Origin: Streptomyces griseomycini
GTDB taxonomy: Bacteria > Actinomycetota > Actinomycetes > Streptomycetales > Streptomycetaceae
NCBI RefSeq assembly: GCF_014203535.1
Contig: NZ_JACHJI010000003.1
Coordinates: 351,707 to 415,706, forward strand
Direction: 5' to 3'
Length of the DNA stretch: 64,000 nt
In this document: positions 16,420-25,533 of the stretch, piece after piece
How the letters are laid out: every line of letters starts with the position of its first letter
Numbering within the stretch: the stretch's first letter is position 1
Notes under the pieces: model-generated
Told to the model about the DNA's origin: nothing
Databases searched by the model: none
What the model saw: only the letters and a program-made list of their open reading frames with translations
Made by a program: the position numbers and the translations under genes

Positions 16420-18048
16420 TTGATCCGTACTCCCGAAGCACCGCCCGTCCGTACCGCCGTCTCCCAGCTCACCGTCTCCGGCGTCAGCAAGCGCTACGGC
16501 CATCACCTCGTCCTGGACCGCGTGTCCTTCACGGTCCGTCCTGGGGGGAAGGCGGGGGTCATCGGGGACAACGGCTCCGGCAAGTCCACCCTGCTGCGGC
16601 TGCTCGCCGGCGCCGTGCGGCCCGACGACGGAGAGGTCGACGTCGTCGCACCGGGCGGTGTCGGGCACTTGGCGCAGACCCTCGGCCTGCCGGAAACGGC
16701 GTGCGTCGGTGACGCCGTCGACCTGGCGCTGGCCGAACTGCGTGCTCTGGAAAGGAGGATGAGGGAGGCCGGTGCCGCGCTCCACGGCGCCGACCCGGCC
16801 GCGTGCGACCGGTACGCCGCGCTCGAGGCGGAGTTCGAGGCGCGCGGCGGGTACGACGCGGACCGCCGTGTCGACGTCGCCCTGCGCCACCTCGGCGAGT
16901 CGGCCGGCCTCGACCGGTCACGACGGCTCGGCACCCTCTCCGGCGGGCAGCGCTCCCGCCTCGCCCTGGCCGCGACGCTCGCCTCGGCGCCCGAGCTGCT
17001 GCTCCTCGACGAGCCCACCAACGACCTGGACGACGAGGCGGTGGCCTGGCTGGAGGAGCGGCTGCGCGCCCACCGGGGCACACTCGTCGCCGTCACCCAC
17101 GACCGGGCGTTCCTCGACCGGGTCACCGACACCATCCTGGAGGTCGACCCGGACACCCGGTCCGTCCGCCGCTACGGCGACGGCTACACCGGGTACCTCG
17201 CCGCCAAGGCCGCCGAACGCGCCCGGCAGGAGCGGGAGCACGAGCAGTGGCGCACCGAGGTGGCCCGCCAGTCCCGGCTCGCCGACTCCCAGGCGGGCCG
17301 CCTCGAGGCGATCCCGCGCAAGGGGCCGTGGGCGTTCAGCGGCGCGGGTGCCTTCCGTGCCCGCTCGCGGGCCCACGGCGCCATGAGCCGCATCCGCAAC
17401 GCGCGCGAGCGGCTGCACCGGCTCACCGAGAACCCGGTGCCCGCGCCTCCCGAACCGCTGCGGTTCTCGGCGGGCATCGGGGGGTCGGCGGACCGCGCGG
17501 TGGAGGTGGCGAACCTGCGCGTACCGGGGCGCCTGGTACTGGACTCGCTCCACGTCCCCGCAGGCGGCCGGCTCCTGGTCACCGGCCCCAACGGCGCGGG
17601 CAAGACCACGCTCCTGCGGGTCATGGCGGGCGAGTTGGCCCCGGAGCCGGGCGCCACGGTGCGGCGGCCCGCGCGGGTCGGCTTCCTGCGCCAGGTGGCG
17701 GCTCCGGCCTCCCCCGGCGAGGAGAGCCGCCCCCTGCTCGCGGCCTTCGGCGAGGACCGCGCCGACGAACTGCTCGCCCTGGGCCTGTTCCGCGAAGCCG
17801 ACCTGGCCCGGCCCGTGCGGGACCTCTCCACCGGACAGCGCCGCCGCCTCGAACTCGCCCGCCTGGTCACGGGTTCGCACGATCTGCTGCTGCTGGACGA
17901 ACCGACGAACCACCTCTCGCCCTCCTTGGTGGAGGACCTCCAGGCGGCCCTCGCCTCGTACGAGGGGACGCTCGTCGTCGTCACCCACGACCGGCGGCTG
18001 CGGTCGGTCCTGCCCGGAGCCGTTCGGGAGATCACCCCGGCCCGGTGA
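16420..18048 (+). CDS. ABC-F family ATPase (ribosome protection type)
   Basis: About 542 residues with two ABC cassettes and no membrane segment. Cassette 1: GDNGSGKSTLL, LSGGQRSRLALA, LLLLDEPTNDLD. Cassette 2: GPNGAGKTTLL, LSTGQRRRLELA, LLLLDEPTNHLS. The linker (about residues 240-340) is charged and rich in Arg/Glu, as in ABC-F proteins. The family includes ribosome-protection factors against macrolides, lincosamides and pleuromutilins. I choose the TTG at 16420 because GAGGA lies eight bases before it; an ATG at 16396 is possible but has no ribosome site. Confidence 0.88.
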   Translation: MIRTPEAPPVRTAVSQLTVSGVSKRYGHHLVLDRVSFTVRPGGKAGVIGDNGSGKSTLLRLLAGAVRPDDGEVDVVAPGGVGHLAQTLGLPETACVGDAVDLALAELRALERRMREAGAALHGADPAACDRYAALEAEFEARGGYDADRRVDVALRHLGESAGLDRSRRLGTLSGGQRSRLALAATLASAPELLLLDEPTNDLDDEAVAWLEERLRAHRGTLVAVTHDRAFLDRVTDTILEVDPDTRSVRRYGDGYTGYLAAKAAERARQEREHEQWRTEVARQSRLADSQAGRLEAIPRKGPWAFSGAGAFRARSRAHGAMSRIRNARERLHRLTENPVPAPPEPLRFSAGIGGSADRAVEVANLRVPGRLVLDSLHVPAGGRLLVTGPNGAGKTTLLRVMAGELAPEPGATVRRPARVGFLRQVAAPASPGEESRPLLAAFGEDRADELLALGLFREADLARPVRDLSTGQRRRLELARLVTGSHDLLLLDEPTNHLSPSLVEDLQAALASYEGTLVVVTHDRRLRSVLPGAVREITPAR

Positions 18049-18080
18049 CCGCCCGCACGGCGGACGCCGGTCCGCCGGCC

Positions 18081-18971
18081 TCACAGGTCGAGCTGGTACT
18101 CCAGGGCCTTGTGCGTGGGGAGGTACCCCAGCGCGTCGTTGATGCGCCGCATGTGCGTGTTGCTGTCCGCGGTGTCGGTGACCAGGCCGGCGAGCCCGGG
18201 GCGGTCGGCGCGGGCGAGGCGGATCGACTCGGCCTTCATCCAGCGGCCGAGGCCGTGGCCGCGGTGCCCGGGCAGCACGCCGGTGCCGTAGTGCAGCCCG
18301 TCGCCCCTGCCGTCGCCCGGCACGACGAGTTCCGAGAAGCCGACGACCGAGCCGTCCGACTCGTCGACGGCGGCCACCGTGGTGAGCAGCTCACCGCGGT
18401 CGGCGATGGCCTCGGCAGCGGCCAGCACCCGCTCGACGTCCCAGGCCACGACACCGTGGTCGGTGTCGCCTATCGGCATGTCGTCCATGGCGCGGCGCGA
18501 GTCGGCGAAGGTCCCGGCCAGCTCGTCGGGGACGGCGCCGCGCCAGGACACGAGACGGTAGCCGGGGTGCGGCCGTTCGACGATCGCGTCGATCCCGTCG
18601 GCCCGGCCGCCGTCCCACCCGTCCAGCGCGAGCCGGGCGTACGTCAGTGTCAGCACCCTGCGGAAGCCGTGTGCGGCAAGGAAGTGATCGCCCGGCGTGC
18701 CCGCGTCGGCCTGCGCGATCACCGACCGCCTGCCCGCCTCCCGCGCGGCGGCCACCGCCGCCTCGAGCAGCCGCGACCCGACCCGCCGGCGCCGCTCCGC
18801 CGGGTGCACGTTCACCTGCAGTTCGGCCAGGTGCTCCTGGCCCTCCCGGTTGAACACCCGGAGGAACGCGGACCCGAGCGGAGCACCGTCGTCCCCGGCG
18901 GCCAGCCACGCGAGGCGGTGGCCGGAAGGGGTGCGGTCGGGGTCGGTGAGGGCGGTGACGCGGAGGGACAA
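18081..18971 (-). CDS. Two-domain GNAT N-acetyltransferase
   Basis: About 296 residues with two GNAT folds, as in mycothiol-synthase-like proteins. The N-terminal half contains LQVNVHPAERRRRVGSRLLEAA (acetyl-CoA loop RRRVGS), and the C-terminal half contains TGVLPGHRGHGLGRWMKAESI (loop RGHGLG) and ends with NDALGYLPTHKALEYQLDL. Both CoA loops look functional. Start is uncertain: the TTG at 18971 has CGGAG upstream, and longer in-frame versions exist. Substrate unknown. Convergent with the ABC-F gene (32 bp apart). Confidence 0.8.
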   Translation of the reverse strand: MSLRVTALTDPDRTPSGHRLAWLAAGDDGAPLGSAFLRVFNREGQEHLAELQVNVHPAERRRRVGSRLLEAAVAAAREAGRRSVIAQADAGTPGDHFLAAHGFRRVLTLTYARLALDGWDGGRADGIDAIVERPHPGYRLVSWRGAVPDELAGTFADSRRAMDDMPIGDTDHGVVAWDVERVLAAAEAIADRGELLTTVAAVDESDGSVVGFSELVVPGDGRGDGLHYGTGVLPGHRGHGLGRWMKAESIRLARADRPGLAGLVTDTADSNTHMRRINDALGYLPTHKALEYQLDL

Positions 18972-19225
18972 GACGGCTCCGGTGAGGTCGAGGGGGGCGG
19001 CGTCGGCCCGAGTCGACCACGCGCCCGGCCGCCGGTCCAGGGAATTCCGCGGAACGGCAGGGGGCCGCGCCGCCGTCGCGGGCCGGAACCCGGACCGTGA
19101 TCCTTCCGTCTTCCTCTGCCGACGGGTCGGCGCGGCCATGTCATTCTTCGCCGGAGGCCGGGCCGTCGAGCACGTTCGGCAGCCGTTCGACCGAAATCCA
19201 GCCCAGCGAACAGAGGTGGAGACAC

Positions 19226-20575
19226 ATGCCGTCACGGGTGTTCTCGCGAATAAGCCGGCGCCGAGCACGGGCGAGACTCTGGGCCGTGGCGGGTGTGGCG
19301 ACCCTCGGGTTCCTCGTCGCGCTGGAGATCGCCGCGCGTCGCTACGGCCTTCCGGGGCCGATCACCAACCAGGCGGAAGAGCTGGTGTTCGCCCCCAGCT
19401 CGGGGCCGCTGCTGTACGCCGCCATGGCGCTGACGACGGTGGTGCTCACCTGGCGGCAACGGTTCGTCGCGGCCGGTGCCGCGATCGGCGTCGACGTCGC
19501 CTTCGCGCTGGTGCGGTGGGCGGTCGACGCCAGGGTGACCGACGGGCACTCCTTCGGGAACGGCGCCCTGTGGGTGATCCTGGGCGTCGCGGTCGTCGCC
19601 GTCACGCGCCGCACCGGCCGGGAACGGGTCCTGCTGCTGAAGGGCGCCGGGCTGGGCCTCCTGCTGGTGGCCGGCCGCAAGACGGGCGACACCTGGCTGC
19701 TGATCACCTCGAAGACCCGCCCGGAGGTGCTCGACCCGTACGTGGTCACCGCCGACCGCGCGCTGGGCAACCCGTCGTGGGTGGTGGGCCGGATGGTCGA
19801 GGCCGCGGGCCCGGTCGGCGCCCACGTCCTCGACTTCGTCTACGCCCAGCTCGCGGTGGCCGCGGTCGTCGCCGCGCTGTACCAGCTGCGCCACGTGGCG
19901 GCCGAGCGCCGCTTCCCGCGCCACCACCTGGTGCGCACCTTTCTCGTGATCGGCCTCCTCGGACCGGCCGTCTACATGGTCTTCCCCGTGGTCGGACCGG
20001 TCTTCCTCTACGGCACCGGCGCGTTCGGCACCGGCGGCGAGGAGTGGGCGGTGGCCCTCCTGTGGCCGGACACGCTTCCGCCGGTCGGCACGCCGCACCC
20101 GGTGGCGTACGACGGGATCACGCCCCGCAACTGCATGCCCAGCCTGCACACGGCGTGGGCCACCGCCATCTTCGTCCACACCCGCAAGAGCCCGCGGCCG
20201 CTGCGCCACGCGGGAACGTTCTGGCTGGTCGCCACGCTCTGCGCGACGCTCGGATTCGGCTACCACTACGGCATCGATCTCATCGCCGGCGTGGTCTTCA
20301 CGCTCACGATCGAGACGGCGCTGCGCTCGTCCGGCCGCGGCTGGGACCGGGCGGGGGTCCGGCTGGTCGCCCACGGGACGGTGGTCTTCGCGGCGATCCT
20401 GGCGTCGTCCCGCTGGCTGTCGACGGAGATGGCCGGACATCCCTGGGTGGCCGGGCCGCTCCTCGTCCTGGCGACGACCTCGGTGGTCCTCGGGTACGTA
20501 CGGGCCACGAAACGGTGGGAACCGGAGGTTGCGGTACCGGCGCAGCGACCGGAAGCACGCCTCGAACCGGCCTGA
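19226..20575 (+). CDS. PAP2-superfamily membrane phosphatase/transferase, copy 1
   Basis: A 449-residue integral membrane protein with about ten hydrophobic segments. The PAP2 triad is recognisable: KTRPEVLDP near residue 167, PSLHTAWATAIFVHTRK near residue 305, and FGYHYGIDLIAGVVF near residue 349. This is the inositol-phosphotransferase-like (Aur1/Ipt1) branch. ATG at 19226 has AGAGGTGGAG upstream. The next gene is a close paralogue and the two upstream regions are also alike, so a segment of about 1.7 kb was duplicated in tandem. Lipid or polyprenyl phosphate substrates are likely by family. Confidence 0.83.
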   Translation: MPSRVFSRISRRRARARLWAVAGVATLGFLVALEIAARRYGLPGPITNQAEELVFAPSSGPLLYAAMALTTVVLTWRQRFVAAGAAIGVDVAFALVRWAVDARVTDGHSFGNGALWVILGVAVVAVTRRTGRERVLLLKGAGLGLLLVAGRKTGDTWLLITSKTRPEVLDPYVVTADRALGNPSWVVGRMVEAAGPVGAHVLDFVYAQLAVAAVVAALYQLRHVAAERRFPRHHLVRTFLVIGLLGPAVYMVFPVVGPVFLYGTGAFGTGGEEWAVALLWPDTLPPVGTPHPVAYDGITPRNCMPSLHTAWATAIFVHTRKSPRPLRHAGTFWLVATLCATLGFGYHYGIDLIAGVVFTLTIETALRSSGRGWDRAGVRLVAHGTVVFAAILASSRWLSTEMAGHPWVAGPLLVLATTSVVLGYVRATKRWEPEVAVPAQRPEARLEPA

Positions 20576-20615
20576 GGCCCGGACGCGGAACGGCTGAGGC
20601 CCGGACGCGGAACGG
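20572..20615. repeat. 22-bp exact tandem repeat at a stop codon
   Basis: CTGAGGCCCGGACGCGGAAC plus GG occurs twice in direct succession; the first copy contains the TGA of PAP2 copy 1. The rest of 20576-20943 has no gene; from about 20800 it resembles the promoter region of copy 1. Confidence 0.85.
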
Positions 20616-20943
20616 CCGACCGCGGCTCCCCTCCCTCCCCCGCCGGCGACGCGGGCCCCGGGTGACGAGGGCCGAGCCCGTTCCCCCGGCCCGGCAGGCG
20701 ACGGCGCTTGCGCGCCCACATGGCTATTGACCTGCCCGGATTTGCTGTGCTTCGCTCGGCGCGAGGGCCTGGGAGCGCCGCTGTCGTGGTGCGGGGCCGG
20801 CGAGTACGGGGCCGGAACCCGCACCGTACTCTTTCCGTCTTGCTCCCGACGGGCTGCTCCTCGTGAGGAGAACACGCTCCGACCGGAAGGCAGCAGATGA
20901 TATCCACCCCGACATGAGCAGTATTTAACAAAGCAGACAAAAA

Positions 20944-22353
20944 GTGACAGACATACCACCGCAGAACCTTTCGCGAATACGGGGGAGAACCGCGCTCTCC
21001 GTATGGCGTCGGCCACGAGCCGTGCTCTGGACCCTGGCCGCTGTCGTGACCCTCGGGTTCCTCGTCGCGCTGGAGTTCGCCGCGCGTCACCACGGCTCGC
21101 CGGGGCCGATCACCCTCCAGGCGCGGGAGGTGGTGTTCGCCCCCAAGTCGGGCGGCCTGCTGTACGCCGCCATGGCGCTGACGATGGTGGTGCTCACCTG
21201 GCGGCAACGGTTCGTCGCGGTGGGCGCCGCGATCGGCGTCGACGTCGCCTTCGCGCTGGTGCGGTGGGCGGTCGACGCCGACACGGCCGGCGGCCACCCC
21301 TTCGGGAACGGCGCCCTGTGGGTGATCCTGGGCGTCGCGGTCGTCGCCGTCACGCGCCGCACCGGCCGGGAACGGGTCCTGCTGCTGAAGGGCGCCGGGC
21401 TGGGCCTCCTGCTGATGGCCGGCCGCAAGACGGGCGACACCTGGCTGCTGATCACCTCGAAGACCCGCCCGGAGGTGCTCGACCCTTACGTGGCCACCGC
21501 CGACCACGCACTGGGCAACCCGTCGTGGTGGGTCGGCCGGATCGTCACGGCCACCGGCTCCGTCGGCTTCAACTTCCTCGACTTCGTCTACGGCAACCTC
21601 GCGGTGGCCGCGGTCGTCGCCGCGCTGTACCAGCTGCGCCACGTGGCGGCCGAGCGCCGCTTCCCGCGCCACCACCTGGTGCGCACGTTCCTGGTGATCG
21701 GCCTCGTCGGGCCGGCCTTCTACATGATCTTCCCGGTGGTCGGGCCGATCTTCGCCTACGGCACGGGCATGGAGCACTGGTCGGCAGTCAGCCTGTGGGC
21801 GCCGGACATGCCGCCCAGCGCGCCCTGGGCCGCGGCCGACCTGTGGCCGCAGACGCTTCCGCCGGTCGGCACCCCGCACCCCATGCCGTTCGACGGGATC
21901 ACCCCGCGGAACTGCATGCCCAGCCTGCACACGGCGTGGGCCACCGCCATCTTCGTCCACACCCGCAAGGGCCCGCGGCTACTGCGCCACGCGGGAACGT
22001 TCTGGCTGGTCGCCACGCTCTGCGCGACGCTCGGATTCGGCTACCACTACGGCGCGGACCTCATCGCCGGCGTGGTCTTCACGCTCACGATCGAGGCGGC
22101 GCTGCGCTCGTTCGACCGCGGCTGGGACCGGGCGGGGGTCCGGCTGGTCGCCCACGGGACGGTGGTCTTCACCGCGTTCCTGGTGTCGTACCGCTGGCTG
22201 CCCGTCCAGATGGCCGAGCACCCGTGGGTGTCCGGTCCCCTGCTCGTGCTGGCGACGGCCTCGGTGGTCTACGGCTACGCACGGACCACCGCACTGTGGT
22301 CGGGCAGGACCGCACCGGCGCGGCACCCGGAACCGCAACCCGAACCGATCTGA
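20944..22353 (+). CDS. PAP2-superfamily membrane phosphatase/transferase, copy 2
   Basis: A 469-residue paralogue of the preceding gene with long identical DNA blocks. It keeps the same KTRPEVLDP, PSLHTAWA and FGYHYGADLIAG motifs. The main difference is one loop before TLPPVGTPHP: copy 2 carries about 11 extra residues (MEHWSAVSLWAPDMPPSAPW region), and copy 1 has AFGTGGEEWAVALL. The N-terminus also differs. GTG at 20944 is the only sensible start, with a poor ribosome site. Loop divergence suggests a change of extracytoplasmic substrate contact. Confidence 0.82.
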   Translation: MTDIPPQNLSRIRGRTALSVWRRPRAVLWTLAAVVTLGFLVALEFAARHHGSPGPITLQAREVVFAPKSGGLLYAAMALTMVVLTWRQRFVAVGAAIGVDVAFALVRWAVDADTAGGHPFGNGALWVILGVAVVAVTRRTGRERVLLLKGAGLGLLLMAGRKTGDTWLLITSKTRPEVLDPYVATADHALGNPSWWVGRIVTATGSVGFNFLDFVYGNLAVAAVVAALYQLRHVAAERRFPRHHLVRTFLVIGLVGPAFYMIFPVVGPIFAYGTGMEHWSAVSLWAPDMPPSAPWAAADLWPQTLPPVGTPHPMPFDGITPRNCMPSLHTAWATAIFVHTRKGPRLLRHAGTFWLVATLCATLGFGYHYGADLIAGVVFTLTIEAALRSFDRGWDRAGVRLVAHGTVVFTAFLVSYRWLPVQMAEHPWVSGPLLVLATASVVYGYARTTALWSGRTAPARHPEPQPEPI

Positions 22354-22391
22354 ACCGCGCTCGCCCCCGGTCGCCGGCCGAGACGGAGGAC

Positions 22392-22414
22392 CCGGCCCCC
22401 GGCCCGGGGGCCGG
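22392..22414. terminator. Bidirectional hairpin between PAP2 copy 2 and STAS genes
   Basis: Perfect 9-bp stem (CCGGCCCCC / GGGGGCCGG) with a 5-base loop, between two convergent genes. Confidence 0.7.
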
Positions 22415-22486
22415 CCGGACCGGTGGCGCACCCGCGTTCACCCGGGGCGCGAACCGCCCGCCCCCGCCTCCTCGGCGCAGGGCGAC

Positions 22487-22921
22487 TCAGCGGACGGCGG
22501 CGTCGTCCACGGTCTCCCGTATGTCCAGGACGGCGTCGACCCCGGTGACCTCGCAGAGCAGCCGGACCTGCCGTGACGGCGCGACCAGGCGCAGGGTGCC
22601 CGCCCGGTGGGTGAGGATCAGCAGGTTCAGGAACGACGAGTCCGCGAAGGTGACGCCGGAGGCGTCCAGGACCACCTTCGGACGCTCCCCGGCCGCGGCC
22701 CGCAGTGCCTCCGCCAAGGGCGTGATCGAGTGCATGTCGTAGGAGCCCTGCGCGACGACCACCCGGGCGCCGTGCCGTTCGTACTGAAACACCGAGGCCC
22801 CCTCCGGGGCGGGCCCGGTGGCCTGTTCGGGCGGCGGCTTCCCGCCGGTGTTGCTCATGAGCGTCGGCATGGCGGCCTCGTCCCAGGGCACCTTAGGGCT
22901 CCTTCTGCGGTTCTTCCCCAC
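22487..22921 (-). CDS. STAS-domain anti-sigma factor antagonist
   Basis: About 144 residues. The STAS domain (residues 45-140) has VVVAQGSYDMHSITPLAEAL and the phospho-site segment VVLDASGVTFADSSFLNLL with candidate Ser residues. Such proteins release sigma factors by binding anti-sigma kinases when unphosphorylated. Start is uncertain: the GTG at 22921 and an ATG about 50 bases downstream (MPTLMSNTGG) are both possible. Divergent from a small winged-helix gene. No cognate anti-sigma kinase is seen nearby. Confidence 0.85.
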   Translation of the reverse strand: MGKNRRRSPKVPWDEAAMPTLMSNTGGKPPPEQATGPAPEGASVFQYERHGARVVVAQGSYDMHSITPLAEALRAAAGERPKVVLDASGVTFADSSFLNLLILTHRAGTLRLVAPSRQVRLLCEVTGVDAVLDIRETVDDAAVR

Positions 22922-22989
22922 GGGGTCACGTCATCTGTTACCTGAAAAGTATGTCATGTATCTGCGTTCCGGCAATGAGGAGCCGTAAA

Positions 22990-23328
22990 ATGCGGGGCAT
23001 GGTTGGAGTGCCCGAACCTCACACCGGATGGACGTTCATCACCAATCACGCGCGTGTACTGGCGGCCATCGCCGACAACCCGAACGTCCGGATCCGTGAC
23101 ATCGCCGCCCACTGCCGGCTCACCGAGCGTGCCGTCCAGCGGATCATCTCGGACCTCGAGCAGGACGGTTACCTCTCCCACACCCGCGACGGGCGCACGA
23201 ACACCTACCGCATCGAGCCGGACAAGGTGCTGCGCCACCCGGCGGAAGCGGGCCTCCCCGTGGCCTCCCTGCTCTCCCTCCTCGTGCAGGACGAGACCGA
23301 GCGCGTCAGGAAGCCGGTCGCCCGGTAG
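22990..23328 (+). CDS. Small winged helix-turn-helix regulator
   Basis: About 112 residues. A MarR/IclR-like winged helix spans residues 12-75 (FITNHARVLAAIADNPNVRI, HCRLTERAVQRIISDLEQDG, wing THTRDGRTNTYRI-like). The ATG at 22990 is preceded by GAGGAG at good spacing. Divergent from the STAS gene, so it may regulate it. The 23329-23651 stretch between this gene and the convergent response-regulator gene shows no supported feature. Confidence 0.78.
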   Translation: MRGMVGVPEPHTGWTFITNHARVLAAIADNPNVRIRDIAAHCRLTERAVQRIISDLEQDGYLSHTRDGRTNTYRIEPDKVLRHPAEAGLPVASLLSLLVQDETERVRKPVAR

Positions 23329-23651
23329 CGGACGGGCGCCGCGCCCGCGTCGCTTCCCCCGCACCCGGGCCCGTCGACGCGTGGGCCGACCGGGACGGAC
23401 GGTCGCGGCCGCACGGGGACGCCGGCCCCCCGGCCCCGGTGCGAGCGATCACGGAGCGCCGGTCCGCCCCGCGGACCTCGACCCCCGTGACGTGCGCGGC
23501 CCGGTTCCCGAGGCCGGTGGGGGAGCGGTCGTGGTGCGAGCCGCCGACGGCACGGAAGCCCCGCGCGTACGTGGGCCGGCACGACCGGCGCACGGTCCGG
23601 TGCGCACGCCCTCCCGTCCGGTGCGACGGCCGGAGGCGTCATGCCGGGACG

Positions 23652-24311
23652 TCACGGGGAGTCCTCCGTGCCGGAAGCCCTCCGCAGCAGCCCCCTCTCC
23701 ATCGCCACCACCACCGCCCTCGTCCGGTCGTTCACGTCGAGCTTGGCGAACAGGCGGAGCAGGTGGGTCTTCACCGTCGCCTCGGCGATGACGAGTCGCC
23801 GCCCGATCTCGGCGTTGGTCAGACCGTCCGCCACCGCGTGCAGGACGTCCGCCTCGCGGGCCGTCAGCGGGGCCTGGGCGGGCTGCCGCATCCGGGCGAC
23901 CAGCCTCTCGGCCACCCGGGGCGCCAGCACCGTCTCGCCTCGGGAGGCGGCGTGGATCGCGTCGACCAGCTGCTCACGGGTGGTGTCCTTGAGGAGGTAG
24001 CCGATGGCCCCGGCCTCCACCCCGCGCTCGATGTCCGCGTCGGTGTCGTACGTCGTCAGGATCAGCACGCGGGTACGGGGGAAGCGGTTCACGATCTCGG
24101 TCGTGGTGGCCACTCCGTCGAGCACCGGCATGCGCAGGTCGACCAGGGCGACGTCGGGCTCGTACCGCTCGACCAGTTCGAGGGCCACACGGCCGTCGCC
24201 CGCCTCGCCGACGATCTCGATGCTCGTCTCGGAGGTGAGGAGAGCCACCACTCCGGCCCGCATGACGGTGTGGTCGTCCACCACGATGATGCGGACCCCT
24301 CCGCCACTCAC
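23652..24311 (-). CDS. NarL/LuxR-type response regulator
   Basis: A 219-residue response regulator: receiver domain with VDDHTVMRAG, acceptor ALVDLRMPVLDG, ILTTYDTDAD and YLLKDTTRE, then LuxR helix-turn-helix LTAREADVLHAVADGLTNAEIG and ATVKTHLLRLF. The GTG start overlaps the kinase stop by 4 bp. It is the last gene of an MMPL-kinase-regulator operon read from 27735 leftward. Confidence 0.92.
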   Translation of the reverse strand: MSGGGVRIIVVDDHTVMRAGVVALLTSETSIEIVGEAGDGRVALELVERYEPDVALVDLRMPVLDGVATTTEIVNRFPRTRVLILTTYDTDADIERGVEAGAIGYLLKDTTREQLVDAIHAASRGETVLAPRVAERLVARMRQPAQAPLTAREADVLHAVADGLTNAEIGRRLVIAEATVKTHLLRLFAKLDVNDRTRAVVVAMERGLLRRASGTEDSP

Positions 24312-25528
24312 GCCTCCGCCCCGCTCTCTCCCGGTGCCGGGGAGGCCAGGGGGATCGACGCCAGTACGCGCGTCCCGTCACCCAGCGAACTCGTCACCGT
24401 CAGCCTCCCGCCCAGCTCCGCCAGCCGTTTGCGCATCCCGTCCAGACCGAAGCCCGCCGACTCCCCCACCACGAAGCCGGTCCCGTCATCGGTGATCTCC
24501 AGTTCCACCCCGTACGCCTGCCGGGTCAGGACCACGCCGACCGTGGAGGCGCGCGCGTGCTTGCGCACGTTGGCCAGGGACTCCTGGGTGCAGCGCAGCA
24601 GCGCGATCCGGGTCTGCTGGTCGCACCCGAGGTCCTCCAGGTCGGCGTGCACGATGAGCCCGGTGTCCTCCGCGAAGCGGTCCAGGGTCCGGCGCAGCGT
24701 CCGTGCCACCGAACCGGCCGCCACCTGGCCCGGCCCCGGTCCCCGCACGGAACCGACCAGCTCCCTCGCCTCCGCGAGGTTGTCCCGCGCGGTCGACTCG
24801 ATCGACCACAGCTGCTGGGCACTTCGCGCGGTGTCGGAGTCCAGCCCCGCACGGGCCGCCTCCGCGAGCACGATGATCGACGCGAAGCCCTGCGCGAGCG
24901 TGTCGTGGATCTCCCGCGCCATCCGCTCCCGTTCGTCCGCCGCCCCCTGACGCTGGTGCGCCTCGGACAGCTGCGCCTGCGTCCGCTCCAACTCGTCGAT
25001 GAGCCGCGCCCGTTCCTCGCTCTGTGCGACCACCGAATGCGCCCACAACCCGATCAGCACCCCCACCGCCACGACGATCAGCGTGGACACGAGCGTCTCG
25101 CTGAAGAACTCCACCGACCAGCCGTCCTGCCGCAGGACGCTCCCGGTCAGGGTGCCGGCCGTGGCCAGCCCCAGGAACGTCATCGAGGCCCTCGGCGTCC
25201 GCCCGAACATCCAGTAGTGCGGCAGGGTCACCATGAACAGCGCCGCGTAGTTGCCGCGCAGGTACGCGAGCCCGCCCAGCGCGACCACCAGCACCGAGAG
25301 GTAGCCGTGGGGCCGTACGACGGGGTGGTCCGGGAACCGGTGGAGGACGGCGTAGCACAGCACCACGCCGCCCAGCAGCGCGAGCGCGGCGTACCTGCTC
25401 CCGCCGGGCCGGTCCATGGCGACGAGTCCGACGGCCATCAGGGCGAACAGCACCCAGCACACCGCGTTCCAGCGGCGCAGCGAGGTGGCCCAGAAGGCGT
25501 CGGCGGTGGGCCCGGTGAGAGCGGTCAT
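24308..25528 (-). CDS. Sensor histidine kinase (HisKA_3 type)
   Basis: A 406-residue membrane kinase with six predicted helices in residues 15-165. A HisKA_3 region follows with the phosphoacceptor His in REIHDTLAQGFASIIVL, then a HATPase_c domain (NVRKHARAS, ITDDGTGFVV, GFGLDGMRKRLAELGG). ATG at 25528 lies only 5 bp after the MMPL stop (25534, minus strand), so the transporter and the two-component genes are coupled. It probably senses a membrane-active compound handled by the MMPL protein. Confidence 0.9.
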   Translation of the reverse strand: MTALTGPTADAFWATSLRRWNAVCWVLFALMAVGLVAMDRPGGSRYAALALLGGVVLCYAVLHRFPDHPVVRPHGYLSVLVVALGGLAYLRGNYAALFMVTLPHYWMFGRTPRASMTFLGLATAGTLTGSVLRQDGWSVEFFSETLVSTLIVVAVGVLIGLWAHSVVAQSEERARLIDELERTQAQLSEAHQRQGAADERERMAREIHDTLAQGFASIIVLAEAARAGLDSDTARSAQQLWSIESTARDNLAEARELVGSVRGPGPGQVAAGSVARTLRRTLDRFAEDTGLIVHADLEDLGCDQQTRIALLRCTQESLANVRKHARASTVGVVLTRQAYGVELEITDDGTGFVVGESAGFGLDGMRKRLAELGGRLTVTSSLGDGTRVLASIPLASPAPGESGAEA

Positions 25529-25533
25529 GCCGA

